Source: Firmicutes bacterium ADurb.Bin146
GTDB lineage: Bacteria; Bacillota; Clostridia; DUPQ01
Reading direction: 5' to 3'
Length of the DNA stretch: 64,000 nucleotides
NCBI GenBank assembly: GCA_002070475.1
Contig: MWDI01000034.1
Coordinates: 57,796 to 121,795 of the forward strand
Below, piece by piece: positions 35,327 through 44,772 of the stretch. The notes beneath the pieces are model-generated. The model searched no databases. It saw nothing but the letters and a program-made list of their open reading frames with translations, and was not told where the DNA came from. Within the stretch, counting starts at the first letter, position 1. Each line of letters opens with the position of its first letter. Position numbers and translations under genes: made by a program.

Positions 35327-35686
35327 ATGAAAAATTTCGTACCGGCACAATGTCCGATATGCGAAGGTGAGCTGGTTGTCACTGATATGATGTGCAAAAA
35401 TTGCAAGACTCATATTAGCGGTGAGTTTTATACCTCCAAACTAGCAAAACTTGACCTAAGCCAGTTAGAATTCGTGGAAGCCTTTATCAAGTGCAGGGGA
35501 AGCATAAAAGATATGGAAAAGGAATTAAAAATATCTTATCCGACCGTTAAATCACGACTAGAGATAATTGCGAAAACGATGGGATATAAAGATGAAAATC
35601 AGGAAGATGATACCAGGATGAAAGTACTCGACAGCATTGAAAAAGGCGAAATGACTGTTGAAGAAGCTTTAAAAATACTTAAATAG
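35327..35686 (+). CDS. DUF2089 family zinc-ribbon/HTH protein
   Basis: A 119-residue protein. A zinc ribbon (C9, C12, C23, C26) is followed by a helix-turn-helix-like segment KLDLSQLEFVEAFIKCRGSI and KELKISYPTVKSRLEIIAK, the DUF2089 signature, which looks like a sigma-factor region 4 type DNA-binding domain. The C-terminus DSIEKGEMTVEEALKILK matches the short helical hairpin that also starts the next protein. It probably regulates its own operon with the downstream DUF4097 gene. AGGAGG precedes the ATG. Confidence 0.88.
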   Translation: MKNFVPAQCPICEGELVVTDMMCKNCKTHISGEFYTSKLAKLDLSQLEFVEAFIKCRGSIKDMEKELKISYPTVKSRLEIIAKTMGYKDENQEDDTRMKVLDSIEKGEMTVEEALKILK

Positions 35687-35698
35687 GAGTGAGTTACA

Positions 35699-36910
35699 AT
35701 GAATAAGTCTAAGGAAATAGAAATGATTTTGAAACTTCTTGAAGAAAAAAAGATTTCATCAGAAGAAGCAAAAATGCTTATCGATGCATTAAGCGAAAAT
35801 AAAAATGAATCAAACCAAGAAGAGGACGATTACTATGATGCGAAGGATTTTCAAGACTCGATGCAAGAAGATAGTTTCGAGAAATTTGATGGATTTGCTG
35901 ATTTTAGAAATAAATATGCAAATTTCGGAAGGGATCTTAAGGATGCCATATTTGACAGATTTGCAGATATAAAAAGTGATGTATTTGATTCATTATCTTT
36001 TGATATCCCCAATAATATTGATTTAAGTGGGTATGAATCTAAAAATATGGAGTTTGAGCTAAATGCTAATGCATCAGTAAAAATAGAAGGCACAAATAGT
36101 ACTGTTAATATAAGACGTTCATCTTCAGACATAACACTGCTGACTGTTTCAGTTAAACCAAAAGACTATGAAAGAATTAATGAAATAATTGAAATTCAAT
36201 ATACATCGGATAATTTTGAATTATTTATTGATGATATATATAAAGAAAAAGTAATCATATCTTTACAGCTTCCAGATAGGGTTTTTTCGAATATTAGAGT
36301 TGAGACAACCAATGGACCTATTAGTCTTATGGATGTAAGGAGTGAACAGATCATATTAGAAGGCACAAATGGTTCAGTAAGTGTAAAAAGATGTATAGGC
36401 AAGGTATTAAAAGCCGAAACAAGCAATGGTTCAGTGCGTTTAGAACAAAATAATTTTGATGATTCAATAATTGTCGAATCTTCAAATGGTTCTGTTCAGA
36501 CAAATATGGATTATTCAAAACTAATAGATATGGAAACTACAAATGGATCAGTAAAACTTAACAACAGTTCAGCAAGAAGTTTTAAAGCAGAGACAACCAA
36601 CGGAACTATATTATTTGACAGGCTTTTTCCATATCAGTCAGAAAGGAAATTTTTAATGACTGGAGAAACAACTAATGGTTCAGTAACAGTGAATATTAAT
36701 CGTGACTTTGGAGCAGTTTTCGAGTGCTCTGCTGGAAGACATGGTAACATACGTTTAGGACGGAATTTTAATATGCAGTCTATGCAACGGAACTCATTGG
36801 GAAGGATTAGTTATGCAAAAGGAGAAAGCAGATATGCATATAAGTCAGATATAGTCGCTGCTGTGGAATCAAATACAAGTAACGGTACTATAACAATGGA
36901 ATTTGTATGA
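35699..36910 (+). CDS. DUF4097 beta-repeat protein (YvlB-like)
   Basis: A 403-residue protein. Residues 1-35 (EIEMILKLLEEKKISSEEAK) form a SHOCT-like helical hairpin. An acidic linker follows, then a beta-solenoid from about residue 125. From about residue 200 the sequence repeats a T/S-N-G-S/P/T-V/I motif eight times (for example TTNGPISL, GTNGSVSV, TSNGSVRL, SSNGSVQT, TTNGSVKL), each likely a beta-helix turn. There is no signal peptide or membrane segment. Such DUF4097 proteins occur beside envelope-stress genes such as liaI/pspC in Firmicutes; none is present here. Function unknown. Confidence 0.85.
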   Translation: MNKSKEIEMILKLLEEKKISSEEAKMLIDALSENKNESNQEEDDYYDAKDFQDSMQEDSFEKFDGFADFRNKYANFGRDLKDAIFDRFADIKSDVFDSLSFDIPNNIDLSGYESKNMEFELNANASVKIEGTNSTVNIRRSSSDITLLTVSVKPKDYERINEIIEIQYTSDNFELFIDDIYKEKVIISLQLPDRVFSNIRVETTNGPISLMDVRSEQIILEGTNGSVSVKRCIGKVLKAETSNGSVRLEQNNFDDSIIVESSNGSVQTNMDYSKLIDMETTNGSVKLNNSSARSFKAETTNGTILFDRLFPYQSERKFLMTGETTNGSVTVNINRDFGAVFECSAGRHGNIRLGRNFNMQSMQRNSLGRISYAKGESRYAYKSDIVAAVESNTSNGTITMEFV

Positions 36911-37027
36911 TGTGTAAAATGATATAGTTACTATATATAATAAATTTTTCTTTGGATTTATTGATCTAAATCTATACTAAATTAAGCAAAACAGTTTATT
37001 ATTTATTCATTACACATAAAATAATTC

Positions 37028-37056
37028 TTGCAATTTGCGTATAGACTAGATAAAAT
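37028..37056 (+). promoter_or_regulatory. Putative promoter of the ABC exporter pair
   Basis: TTGCAA (37028-37033), 17-base spacer, TAAAAT (37051-37056), about 38 bases before the first ABC gene. Confidence 0.6.
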
Positions 37057-37094
37057 AATTATTACAACTTTAAAAACCTTATAGCGAGAACAAA

Positions 37095-38858
37095 ATGGAT
37101 AATGAAATGTCTTCAAAAAAAGAGAAGACAAAAGCTAAAAATGTCATTAAAATGATGACAAGAATATATAAAGAGACTTCAGAACATAAAAAATGGGCTA
37201 TTGCAAGATGGTTTGGTGGTTTAGCATCAGGAACAATATCTGTATTTGATTTCTACTTTATAGGCTCTGCCTTAGATGTAGCATTGTCAAAAGAATATGA
37301 GAGGCTTCTTTCGTTCATATATGCTTTAATAGCAATATTTCTGATAAGAATCCTTCTTCAGTTTACAAATCCTTTAATAGACTCACAATATGAGTTAAGA
37401 TCATATAAGACTCTTTCTTTAAATGCATATAACAAGATAGATAAGCTGGAAATGGGATATTACGAGAATGTACATTCAGCTGACACAATAAGCACTCTGA
37501 TTGATGATATTGAAAAAATAAAATCATTCATGGGTGATTGCATAGCAGGACTTCTTTCATGGAACCCTATCACTCTAATATTATCAACTATCATACTGTG
37601 TAATATTAACTGGAAACTGACAGTTTTTTCACTAATAGTAGTACCTATAGTAATGTTTGTTTTGAACAAAGTATCCAAGCCTTTGAAGGAAACAAATAAT
37701 AACATACAGGAGTATACCGCTGTATTAAATTCGTATCTTAGGGATTTTATAGAGGGTAATGATATATACAAAGCTTTTAATATGAATAAGTCTCATACTG
37801 CTAAATTCGAAGAAACCTGCCAGAATATTGCAAATGAGTCTTATAAAAGTAGTTTGGTAATGACAAAAAACAGAGCTCTACAAATTATGATGATGATTAT
37901 ACCGCAGGGAATATGTATGTTTGCTTCAATGTATTTTATTTCCAGAAATGAGCTTACAATCGGACAGTATGTTATATTCAGTAATATGCTTTGGCCTTTA
38001 ATCCATACAATAAGATCAACCGGTCAGGCATGGACAGAAATGATAGGCCACTCAGGAACTGCTGAGAGATACTTTAAGTTTTTAAGTTGCAAGGAAGAGA
38101 GGACAGATGGTGAAGATTATGGAACGAATGATTCTGATATAATAGTGGAGTTTAAGAATGTAAGCTTTTCGTATCACAATGATATTACCTTATTAAAAGA
38201 TGTCAGCTTTAAATTGAATAAAAACTCCAGATTGGCCTTGTGTGGGGTAAGTGGAAGCGGGAAAAGTACTATATTCAAACTGATTTGCGGTTATTATGAA
38301 AATTTTACAGGTGAAATAAAAATATTCGGCCATGATATCAGGACATGGAATCTCGCTGCTTTAAGGAAATATATGACATGTGTCACCCAAGACGTGTTTT
38401 TGTTCGATGACAGTATAGTTAATAATATAAAAATGGGTAATCTTAATGCTACAGATGAAATGATAGAGGATGCATCTAAAAAGGCATACATTGACCAGTT
38501 TATAAAGGATGTTGGTGAAAGAGGGGCTAAAATATCAGGAGGCCAAAGGCAGAGGATTGCAGTAGCAAGAGCGTTGCTTAAAGATGCACCATTGATTATG
38601 CTTGATGAACCTACAAGCGCATTGGATACAAAAGCAGAATTTTATGTTCAGCAGTCTATAGAGAACTTAAAGCAAGGCAGGTCTGTTCTTATTATTGCAC
38701 ATAGGCTTTCAACAATTATCGATTCTGATCTTATAGTATTGCTTGAAGAGGGCATAATTAGTGAGCAAGGAACACATAACCAGCTTATATCCTATAATGG
38801 AAGATACTCAGAGCTGTATAAACGGCAGTTAGTCACCCAGGAGGTTCAAAATGGTTAA
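37095..38858 (+). CDS. ABC exporter half-transporter, first subunit
   Basis: A 587-residue fusion of a six-helix type IV (ABC exporter) membrane domain (about 1-320) and an ATPase domain (about 350-587). Walker A is GVSGSGKST, the signature ISGGQRQR, Walker B LIMLDEPTSALD with a catalytic glutamate, and the switch histidine is in IIAHRLS. It overlaps the second subunit gene by eight bases, so they probably form a heterodimer. The substrate, possibly a drug, lipid or peptide, cannot be inferred. The Shine-Dalgarno sequence is weak (GCGAG). Confidence 0.92.
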   Translation: MDNEMSSKKEKTKAKNVIKMMTRIYKETSEHKKWAIARWFGGLASGTISVFDFYFIGSALDVALSKEYERLLSFIYALIAIFLIRILLQFTNPLIDSQYELRSYKTLSLNAYNKIDKLEMGYYENVHSADTISTLIDDIEKIKSFMGDCIAGLLSWNPITLILSTIILCNINWKLTVFSLIVVPIVMFVLNKVSKPLKETNNNIQEYTAVLNSYLRDFIEGNDIYKAFNMNKSHTAKFEETCQNIANESYKSSLVMTKNRALQIMMMIIPQGICMFASMYFISRNELTIGQYVIFSNMLWPLIHTIRSTGQAWTEMIGHSGTAERYFKFLSCKEERTDGEDYGTNDSDIIVEFKNVSFSYHNDITLLKDVSFKLNKNSRLALCGVSGSGKSTIFKLICGYYENFTGEIKIFGHDIRTWNLAALRKYMTCVTQDVFLFDDSIVNNIKMGNLNATDEMIEDASKKAYIDQFIKDVGERGAKISGGQRQRIAVARALLKDAPLIMLDEPTSALDTKAEFYVQQSIENLKQGRSVLIIAHRLSTIIDSDLIVLLEEGIISEQGTHNQLISYNGRYSELYKRQLVTQEVQNG

Positions 38859-40596
38859 AGATATAAAATTCATTTTTGATTTAATGGGGAAGAATAAAGC
38901 AAAGTATTTCACACTACTTACAATATGGTGCATAATTGGCAGTTTTGTTGATATGACTTTGTCGTATTCACTTAAACTATTAACAGATTACTTTATATAT
39001 AAGGATGTAGATAATGTATTAATGCTGATTCTGATTTTTTCAGGGACTATAGTGACAAGCATATTCTTTTGCATTTTCTTTCATCTTCATAACAAGGTAA
39101 AAGAGGACATTTTAAGAGATATAAGGATAAAGACTTTCAAAGAAGTACAAAAGCTGCCTTCTTCATATTTCAAGAAGACGCATAGCGGTGATCTTGTTTC
39201 AAGATTTAATGCTGACACCCAGAGCGTTATAACAGTATTCGGCAGATTTGAAGATATAACGGAAGCTGTAATCGCAATATTTTTAAGGATACCATTTGTG
39301 CTTTTACTAGATTTAAGGTTTGGAGCTATACTTTTGGGTTTTTCAACACTGACAGGGATTTTAAATGCATTATTCATAAAACCTTTAAGAGAAAAACACA
39401 AAGCTATACTGGAAAATAAAGCCGCATTGAGTAAGGAAGCAACGGAAGCAGTTACAGGATTTACAGCAGTCCGAATGTTTTCGTTAAGCAGTTATCTTAA
39501 GACGAAATTTGAAAAAGGCGTCCAGGATAATTTTAATAGCGGATGGAAGGCAGCAAAAACTTATACGCTTCAAAGAGGTCTTAATGGTATCATATGGAAC
39601 TCTTCAAATATCCTTACAACTATCTTAGGTTGCATATTTGTAATTAAAGGAACTTTACAGGCAGGAAATTATATGGCTATTTCTACAGGTAATGGTATTG
39701 GATGGTCTGTTTCTGTACTGATTTCAGCAGTACCTAATTTACAGAAAGCATTTGCAGGCTCCAACAGACTTAAGCAACTTTATGATGAAAATAAAGAACC
39801 TGAACTCTATGATATTGAGGGAACAGGATCTGATATGGGGTTAGAGCTATCAAAAGTAGAGTTTTCTTACGAAGGTTACGATAAAACAGATGGAAATATC
39901 AGTAATCAATTTAAAATATCAGCATTAAGCATGAAAATAGAAAAAGGAAAGACATTAGCTTTGGTAGGTGACAGTGGCGGTGGCAAGAGCACAATTGCTA
40001 AATTGTTGCTTGGCCTTTTTAAAATTGATGGAGGGCAGATTCAGATAAATGGGAAACCATACAAGAAGTATACTCTTGAACAGTTAAGAGAGGAAATGGG
40101 TTATGTGCCGCAGGATGCGTATATTTTTAATGGTACAATAATGGAAAATATCAAATACGGTAAAATAGATGCTACAGATGAAGAGATTATAAGTGCAGCA
40201 GTTTCAGCAAATGCTCATGAGTTTATAAAAGCTCAGCCAAATGGATATGAGACCATAGTTGGTGAAAGAGGTATAAGGCTTTCTGGAGGTCAACGGCAGA
40301 GAATTGCGATAGCAAGAGCTATAATTAAAAATCCATCTATACTGCTTCTTGATGAAGCTACCTCATCCCTTGATAGCGAATCCGAGAAAATGATACAGGA
40401 TGCTTTGGATAGATTTATGAAAAATAAAACATCAATAGTTATAGCTCACAGGTTATCCACAATTATAAATGCTGATCATATATGTTATATAAAGGATGGT
40501 AATGTTGCAGAAGAGGGTACGCATTCCGAACTGCTGGAAAAGAAAAGCCTTTATCACGATTTATATTACAGAGAATTTGCAAATGACATTACTTAA
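38851..40596 (+). CDS. ABC exporter half-transporter, second subunit
   Basis: A 581-residue exporter half with six transmembrane helices (about 1-315) and an ATPase domain. Walker A is GDSGGGKST, signature LSGGQRQR, Walker B ILLLDEATSSLD, switch VIAHRLS. Both this and its partner keep the catalytic glutamate, so neither nucleotide site looks obviously degenerate. AGGAGG precedes the ATG within the partner gene's end. Its 3' end overlaps the convergent M23 gene by eight bases. Confidence 0.92.
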   Translation: MVKDIKFIFDLMGKNKAKYFTLLTIWCIIGSFVDMTLSYSLKLLTDYFIYKDVDNVLMLILIFSGTIVTSIFFCIFFHLHNKVKEDILRDIRIKTFKEVQKLPSSYFKKTHSGDLVSRFNADTQSVITVFGRFEDITEAVIAIFLRIPFVLLLDLRFGAILLGFSTLTGILNALFIKPLREKHKAILENKAALSKEATEAVTGFTAVRMFSLSSYLKTKFEKGVQDNFNSGWKAAKTYTLQRGLNGIIWNSSNILTTILGCIFVIKGTLQAGNYMAISTGNGIGWSVSVLISAVPNLQKAFAGSNRLKQLYDENKEPELYDIEGTGSDMGLELSKVEFSYEGYDKTDGNISNQFKISALSMKIEKGKTLALVGDSGGGKSTIAKLLLGLFKIDGGQIQINGKPYKKYTLEQLREEMGYVPQDAYIFNGTIMENIKYGKIDATDEEIISAAVSANAHEFIKAQPNGYETIVGERGIRLSGGQRQRIAIARAIIKNPSILLLDEATSSLDSESEKMIQDALDRFMKNKTSIVIAHRLSTIINADHICYIKDGNVAEEGTHSELLEKKSLYHDLYYREFANDIT

Positions 40597-41590
40597 TAGT
40601 TATACTAATAGATATTATGTCAGCTTGGTCCTTAGTCAGGGTAGCAGATGGATGAGAATAGTATGCAGGATAATATGCCACTGTATATGTAGCATCTTTA
40701 AATGTGGTATCTAGTGTACTGTTGTTATCTCTTGTAGCAGTTAAATAATATCTTAAATTGTCATTGCTCTTTGCACCTGTCAAATCTTTAATATTAAAGG
40801 AATATCTGAAATCTTCATCATAATCAGTAATGTTAAAATTTTTCCATGTACCGTTATTCACTGAATAGAAAAAAGTAATATACTTCATAGGGAATCTACC
40901 ATATCCGCCATAATAATCTGTATTTTCTGTATCTGAGGATACATATGCTGTTATAGAAAATGTATTCATTTCGCTATTAAAATTTGGATGACTGAAAACA
41001 TCTAGATCAGAACCGTTTTTCCATCTAGCTGTGTCAGAAAAAAGATCATACAACTGATAATGTAATGCTCTCTCAGCATTTACTCTGCCTATGTGAAGAT
41101 GTGAATCATATCTTTTGTACTCATCAATAGTTGCTATCGGTATAGAGGTATACACATAATCGCCAGTTTCAATACCATCTATGGGTATTACATGTAGATA
41201 TTCTATATACACTGATTCCTCATATCCTATGTCTGATTTAACTACAATATGACCTAATTGTGCAGAAATATCCTTATTAATATATATTACTTCGCCATCA
41301 TAAATAGGGTATATACTCTCTCCCACATTTATAGATAAGTCGGTACCCTGATGTGGATTTGTTCCTGATACATATCTTGGTTGGTTATTTTTGCTTGTGC
41401 ATAATGGCCAGTATTCTATACCCTCTGCGCTTTTGTATGGAGATAAAGCTTGTATTAACAGGTTATTAATGGGTTTTTGAATGAAAGCTCTATCATAGTC
41501 TGATGCTGACAAAACGCAAATCATAGATAAAGTAAGTAAAAATGTAATAAAGCATGTAAATCTAATACGAAAGCAAGTATGTTTTTTCAT
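40589..41590 (-). CDS. M23 family peptidase-like exported protein
   Basis: A 333-residue exported protein with an N-terminal hydrophobic signal or anchor (FTCFITFLLTLSMICVLSA). The M23/LytM domain has HQGTDLS (HxxxD) and HLHIG (HxH), the zinc ligands of lysostaphin-type endopeptidases, so it could cut peptidoglycan cross-bridges. The C-terminal part (about 200-333) is beta-rich and unassigned. AAGGAGAT before ATG 41590 fixes the start. It overlaps the 3' end of the upstream lipoprotein gene by 29 bases, so the two are cotranscribed. Confidence 0.82.
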   Translation of the reverse strand: MKKHTCFRIRFTCFITFLLTLSMICVLSASDYDRAFIQKPINNLLIQALSPYKSAEGIEYWPLCTSKNNQPRYVSGTNPHQGTDLSINVGESIYPIYDGEVIYINKDISAQLGHIVVKSDIGYEESVYIEYLHVIPIDGIETGDYVYTSIPIATIDEYKRYDSHLHIGRVNAERALHYQLYDLFSDTARWKNGSDLDVFSHPNFNSEMNTFSITAYVSSDTENTDYYGGYGRFPMKYITFFYSVNNGTWKNFNITDYDEDFRYSFNIKDLTGAKSNDNLRYYLTATRDNNSTLDTTFKDATYTVAYYPAYYSHPSATLTKDQADIISISITIK

Positions 41591-42701
41591 TTGTATCTCC
41601 TTCATATCCACTAACTATTAAAGTATTATTATCCTTCCATTGAGTAAAAACTAATCTGAAGGAATCACTCAGTACGAATGTTCTTATAAGCTTATTGTGC
41701 TGTATATCAACAAAAGAAAGGGTAATTTTCTGTTTATCTAATAATAAAAATGCAGCGGTATTACTCCTGTTTGTTTTAGTTGATAGGATTTTTAAAGCTG
41801 AATTTTCTGTACCTAGTGATCCTTTTTCTACATTTAAAGTAAGAAGATTTAGTATCTCATATTTCTGATAGTATGTAGTAGTATATATATAATAAGGATA
41901 AGAGAAACTTCCATTAGATGATATTGAATATGATACCGCAGCTTTTGCTTTGGAAGATATTTCTATCCGCATTAACATGTCTTTACAAGTATAAAACACA
42001 GTTGTATCAGATATATATGCATCAGTATAGTATGAATCCTTTGCTAACAAAATATCTTCTTTTGTATTAAAATCATATAATCTTATATCATTTGTTTTTC
42101 CGTTGTTTCTTCTATTTGTCAAATACAAAAGATAATGTCCATCATCAGATAGGATAGGCTTTGTTCCCCAGTAAAGGCCGTTAGCTTGATTGTGTTCCAA
42201 TGATTTTGCGTATGTAGTATCTTCATCAGCTTCTGTAAGTAGCATATCTATACTTGGTACTGAAAGATCAATTAAATATATTTTATGATGATTACATAAA
42301 AGATATTTCAAACTATCAGTTTCTGGTATCGGAATAAGAGGACTATCCAATGTTTCATTTTGTCTGGGAAAATATGTAGGATATTTTATGCCTTCAACTA
42401 GCAATAAATCCAATCTGATCTCATATCCATCTGATGCTTTCAAATTTACTGATGTTACATCATATATTACAGGTAGCACTTGTATACCATTTTGATATTG
42501 AATAAGCATATCTAACTTTATGTAATCTGATTCTTCAATAATAGCTGTTGTAGAAGGTTGTTCAGAAGTTGTTTCTGTTATAGGTGGAGAAGCTGTAACA
42601 GGATTGCTTTTTTTACACGATGAAAGAATGGTAGCGACACATAAGACTATAATCATTAAAGCGATATTTAATTTTATATTTTTTAATTTATTCATAATCA
42701 T
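41562..42701 (-). CDS. Lipoprotein, probable beta-propeller-like, unknown function
   Basis: A 379-residue lipoprotein. The signal sequence ends in the lipobox LSSC followed by KKS and a Pro/Thr/Ser-rich linker. The remaining sequence has repeated short strands such as LLYLTNRRN, DIRLYDFNTKEDILLAK and VFYTCKDMLMRIE, suggesting TolB/WD-type blades, but I cannot name the family. No Shine-Dalgarno sequence is seen. A -10 box (TAAAAT) lies six bases before the ATG at 42701, and a second ATG is in frame at 42695. It precedes the M23 gene, so a wall-related role is plausible. Confidence 0.75.
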   Translation of the reverse strand: MIMNKLKNIKLNIALMIIVLCVATILSSCKKSNPVTASPPITETTSEQPSTTAIIEESDYIKLDMLIQYQNGIQVLPVIYDVTSVNLKASDGYEIRLDLLLVEGIKYPTYFPRQNETLDSPLIPIPETDSLKYLLCNHHKIYLIDLSVPSIDMLLTEADEDTTYAKSLEHNQANGLYWGTKPILSDDGHYLLYLTNRRNNGKTNDIRLYDFNTKEDILLAKDSYYTDAYISDTTVFYTCKDMLMRIEISSKAKAAVSYSISSNGSFSYPYYIYTTTYYQKYEILNLLTLNVEKGSLGTENSALKILSTKTNRSNTAAFLLLDKQKITLSFVDIQHNKLIRTFVLSDSFRLVFTQWKDNNTLIVSGYEGDTNEKTYLLSY

Positions 42702-42707
42702 ATGTAT

Positions 42708-42736
42708 ATTTTATCTGTATAAGTCCTAAATAACAA
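42708..42736 (-). promoter_or_regulatory. Putative promoter of the lipoprotein-M23 operon
   Basis: On the minus strand TTGTTA (42731-42736), 17-base spacer, TAAAAT (42708-42713). The box ends six bases before the ATG. It is divergent from the dacF promoter. Confidence 0.5.
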
Positions 42737-42745
42737 TAAAAATTA

Positions 42746-42775
42746 TTGTCTCTTATATATAATGGATGATATAAT
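42746..42775 (+). promoter_or_regulatory. Putative promoter of the D,D-carboxypeptidase gene
   Basis: TTGTCT (42746-42751), 18-base spacer, TATAAT (42770-42775) with a TG extension one base before the -10 box. Confidence 0.55.
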
Positions 42776-42808
42776 CAAACCGCTACTAAAGATAAGGGGG
42801 TATTTACC

Positions 42809-44023
42809 TTGAAAAGAAGAACAGTATCAATAATTATTTTCATATCACTGATGTTAATGCTTATACCTGTTAAAGCCTCAAATGATTCATATGACAAGAA
42901 TGAGGTTTCCGCTATATACTCATCATCTTCAATTGATAATTTAAAAGCTACAAGCGCTATACTTGTTGAAGCTAATACAAAACAGATTCTTTACGCTAAA
43001 GATGAAAACAAGCAGATTCCGATTGCAAGCCTTACAAAAATCATGTCGGTTTATCTTGTAATGGAGGCTATTGCAAATAATGAGATAACATATGAAACTA
43101 TGATAAAGACATCCGCAAAAGCACATGGTGTGGAGGGCTCATCAGTATACTTAAATCTTGGTGAGGAATTTACTTTAAGAGAGTTATTGTATGCAATAGA
43201 GGTCAGATCCGCCAATGATGCTACAGTTGCCGTTGCAGAAGCAGTTGCAGGTTCTCAAGGGGAATTTGTAAACCGAATGAATCAGAAAGCTGAAGAGCTT
43301 GGTATGTTGAATACCTATTACAGAGACTGTACCGGCCTGACCGATGCAGGGCATTATAGTACAGTAAAAGATCTTTCAATAGTTACAAGCGCTCTTATAA
43401 ATGAATATAAGAATATTTTCGAATTTAGCAGTACTCTAGAAAAGGAATTCCGTAATAAAGAACACAGAGATTATCAGTATATGGTCAACAGGAATAATCT
43501 TTTGAATTATTATGATGGCGCATCTGGTTTAAAAACCGGTTTTACTTCAGCAGCAGGGTATTGTCTAGTTGGTACAGCTCAAAGAGGTGATATCAGCCTT
43601 ATAGCTATTGTTACAGGAGAAATTGACAATAATCACAGAGTAGCAGAAACAGCATATCTTCTGGATTATGGTTTCTCAAATTTCATGTATACCGAGACAA
43701 CCGATGACCAGCAGATGGTTGGCACAATTGAAGTCAGAAAAGGAGTCGATAAATCAGTTGAGACATATGCTAAAGGTACATTAAGATTATTCATGAAGAA
43801 AACTGATACTTCAAAAATTACAAAAGAAATCATTTATGACATAGCTTCACTTGAAGCACCGGTTGAAAAAGATACTGTTATCGGGAAAATAGTTTACTCG
43901 CTTGATGGTGAAGTATTGGGTGAAATCGAAGTTTTTACTGCACAGGCTATGGAAAAAGCAGATTTTTGGACTTTATTATGGCGTTCTGTCCTGTCCTGGT
44001 TCGGAATTGATTGGCAGAAATAG
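42809..44023 (+). CDS. D-alanyl-D-alanine carboxypeptidase (DacF/PBP5 type)
   Basis: A 404-residue penicillin-binding protein of family S11. A signal peptide (MKRRTVSIIIFISLMLMLIPVKA) precedes the catalytic domain with SLTK (S74 nucleophile, K77), SAN (134-136) and KTG (242-244). The C-terminal beta domain (about 300-380) and a terminal amphipathic stretch for membrane attachment follow. It trims the terminal D-Ala of peptidoglycan stem peptides. It starts with TTG eight bases after AAGGGGG. Clostridial DacF homologues are often tied to sporulation sigma-factor operons; that context is absent here. Confidence 0.93.
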   Translation: MKRRTVSIIIFISLMLMLIPVKASNDSYDKNEVSAIYSSSSIDNLKATSAILVEANTKQILYAKDENKQIPIASLTKIMSVYLVMEAIANNEITYETMIKTSAKAHGVEGSSVYLNLGEEFTLRELLYAIEVRSANDATVAVAEAVAGSQGEFVNRMNQKAEELGMLNTYYRDCTGLTDAGHYSTVKDLSIVTSALINEYKNIFEFSSTLEKEFRNKEHRDYQYMVNRNNLLNYYDGASGLKTGFTSAAGYCLVGTAQRGDISLIAIVTGEIDNNHRVAETAYLLDYGFSNFMYTETTDDQQMVGTIEVRKGVDKSVETYAKGTLRLFMKKTDTSKITKEIIYDIASLEAPVEKDTVIGKIVYSLDGEVLGEIEVFTAQAMEKADFWTLLWRSVLSWFGIDWQK

Positions 44024-44032
44024 GCATTACGC

Positions 44033-44061
44033 TTTACATGTAAGACCTTAAAATATATAAT
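44033..44061 (+). promoter_or_regulatory. Putative promoter of the M50 protease-trpS-scpAB operon
   Basis: TTTACA (44033-44038), 17-base spacer, TATAAT (44056-44061), 17 bases before the first gene. Confidence 0.6.
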
Positions 44062-44078
44062 TAACAAAAGGAAAAGGT

Positions 44079-44762
44079 GTGAAGCTTATGCTGCAAAATC
44101 TTATTGATTCAATAATACCTATGTTATACATGATACCAGTCATGCTCATATCTCTTACGTTGCATGAATGCGCGCATGGGTTGATGGCACTAAAATTAGG
44201 TGATACTACAGCAAAAGATGCAGGCAGGCTTTCATTAAATCCATTAAAGCATTTGGACCCTATGGGGGCTATAATGATGGTCATAGCAAGAGTCGGATGG
44301 GCAAAACCAGTTCCAGTCAATCCTATGAATTTCAAGGATCCGAAAAATGGGATGGCGCTTGTGGGTCTTGCAGGACCGGTCACTAATCTTTTAATTGCAT
44401 TTGGAGCATCATTTCCTGTTGCATTGATTGAACAGGCTGTATATCTACATGGAATTAAGTTTACTATTTTACTTGAAATAATATATGTTTTCTGTTATTT
44501 GTTATTTCAAGCGAATATTTTTCTAGCATTATTCAATCTGATACCAATACCGCCTTTTGATGGATCAAGGATATTATTCGGCATACTTCCTGACAGGTAT
44601 TATTTCAGTGTAATGAAGTATGAAAGAATTGTAGGAATGGCATTCCTTATGATTTTCTTTATATTCAGATCACAATTTGCAACTGCTTTGGACTTTATAG
44701 CATCACCGATAACAAAATCTTTTTTGTATGTTGCAAACTGGTTTGTAGGATTATTTTATTAG
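44079..44762 (+). CDS. Site-2 protease family membrane metalloprotease (M50)
   Basis: A 227-residue membrane protein with about five transmembrane helices. SLTLHECAHG carries the HExxH zinc motif (H29, H33), GWAKPVPVNP is the conserved inner loop, and NLIPIPPFDGSRIL supplies the third zinc ligand (the NxxPxxxxDG motif). It is the short YwhC-type rhomboid-like S2P without a PDZ domain. The GTG at 44079 has AAAGGA at good spacing; ATG 44088 is the alternative. It heads an operon with trpS, scpA and scpB, an order common in Clostridia. Confidence 0.92.
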   Translation: MKLMLQNLIDSIIPMLYMIPVMLISLTLHECAHGLMALKLGDTTAKDAGRLSLNPLKHLDPMGAIMMVIARVGWAKPVPVNPMNFKDPKNGMALVGLAGPVTNLLIAFGASFPVALIEQAVYLHGIKFTILLEIIYVFCYLLFQANIFLALFNLIPIPPFDGSRILFGILPDRYYFSVMKYERIVGMAFLMIFFIFRSQFATALDFIASPITKSFLYVANWFVGLFY

Positions 44763-44772
44763 GAGGAAATTT

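Noticed and set aside
36300..36910. Tandem DNA repeat inside the DUF4097 gene
   Set aside because: The repetition is a protein-level T/S-N-G motif with variable spacing, not a tandem DNA repeat or CRISPR.
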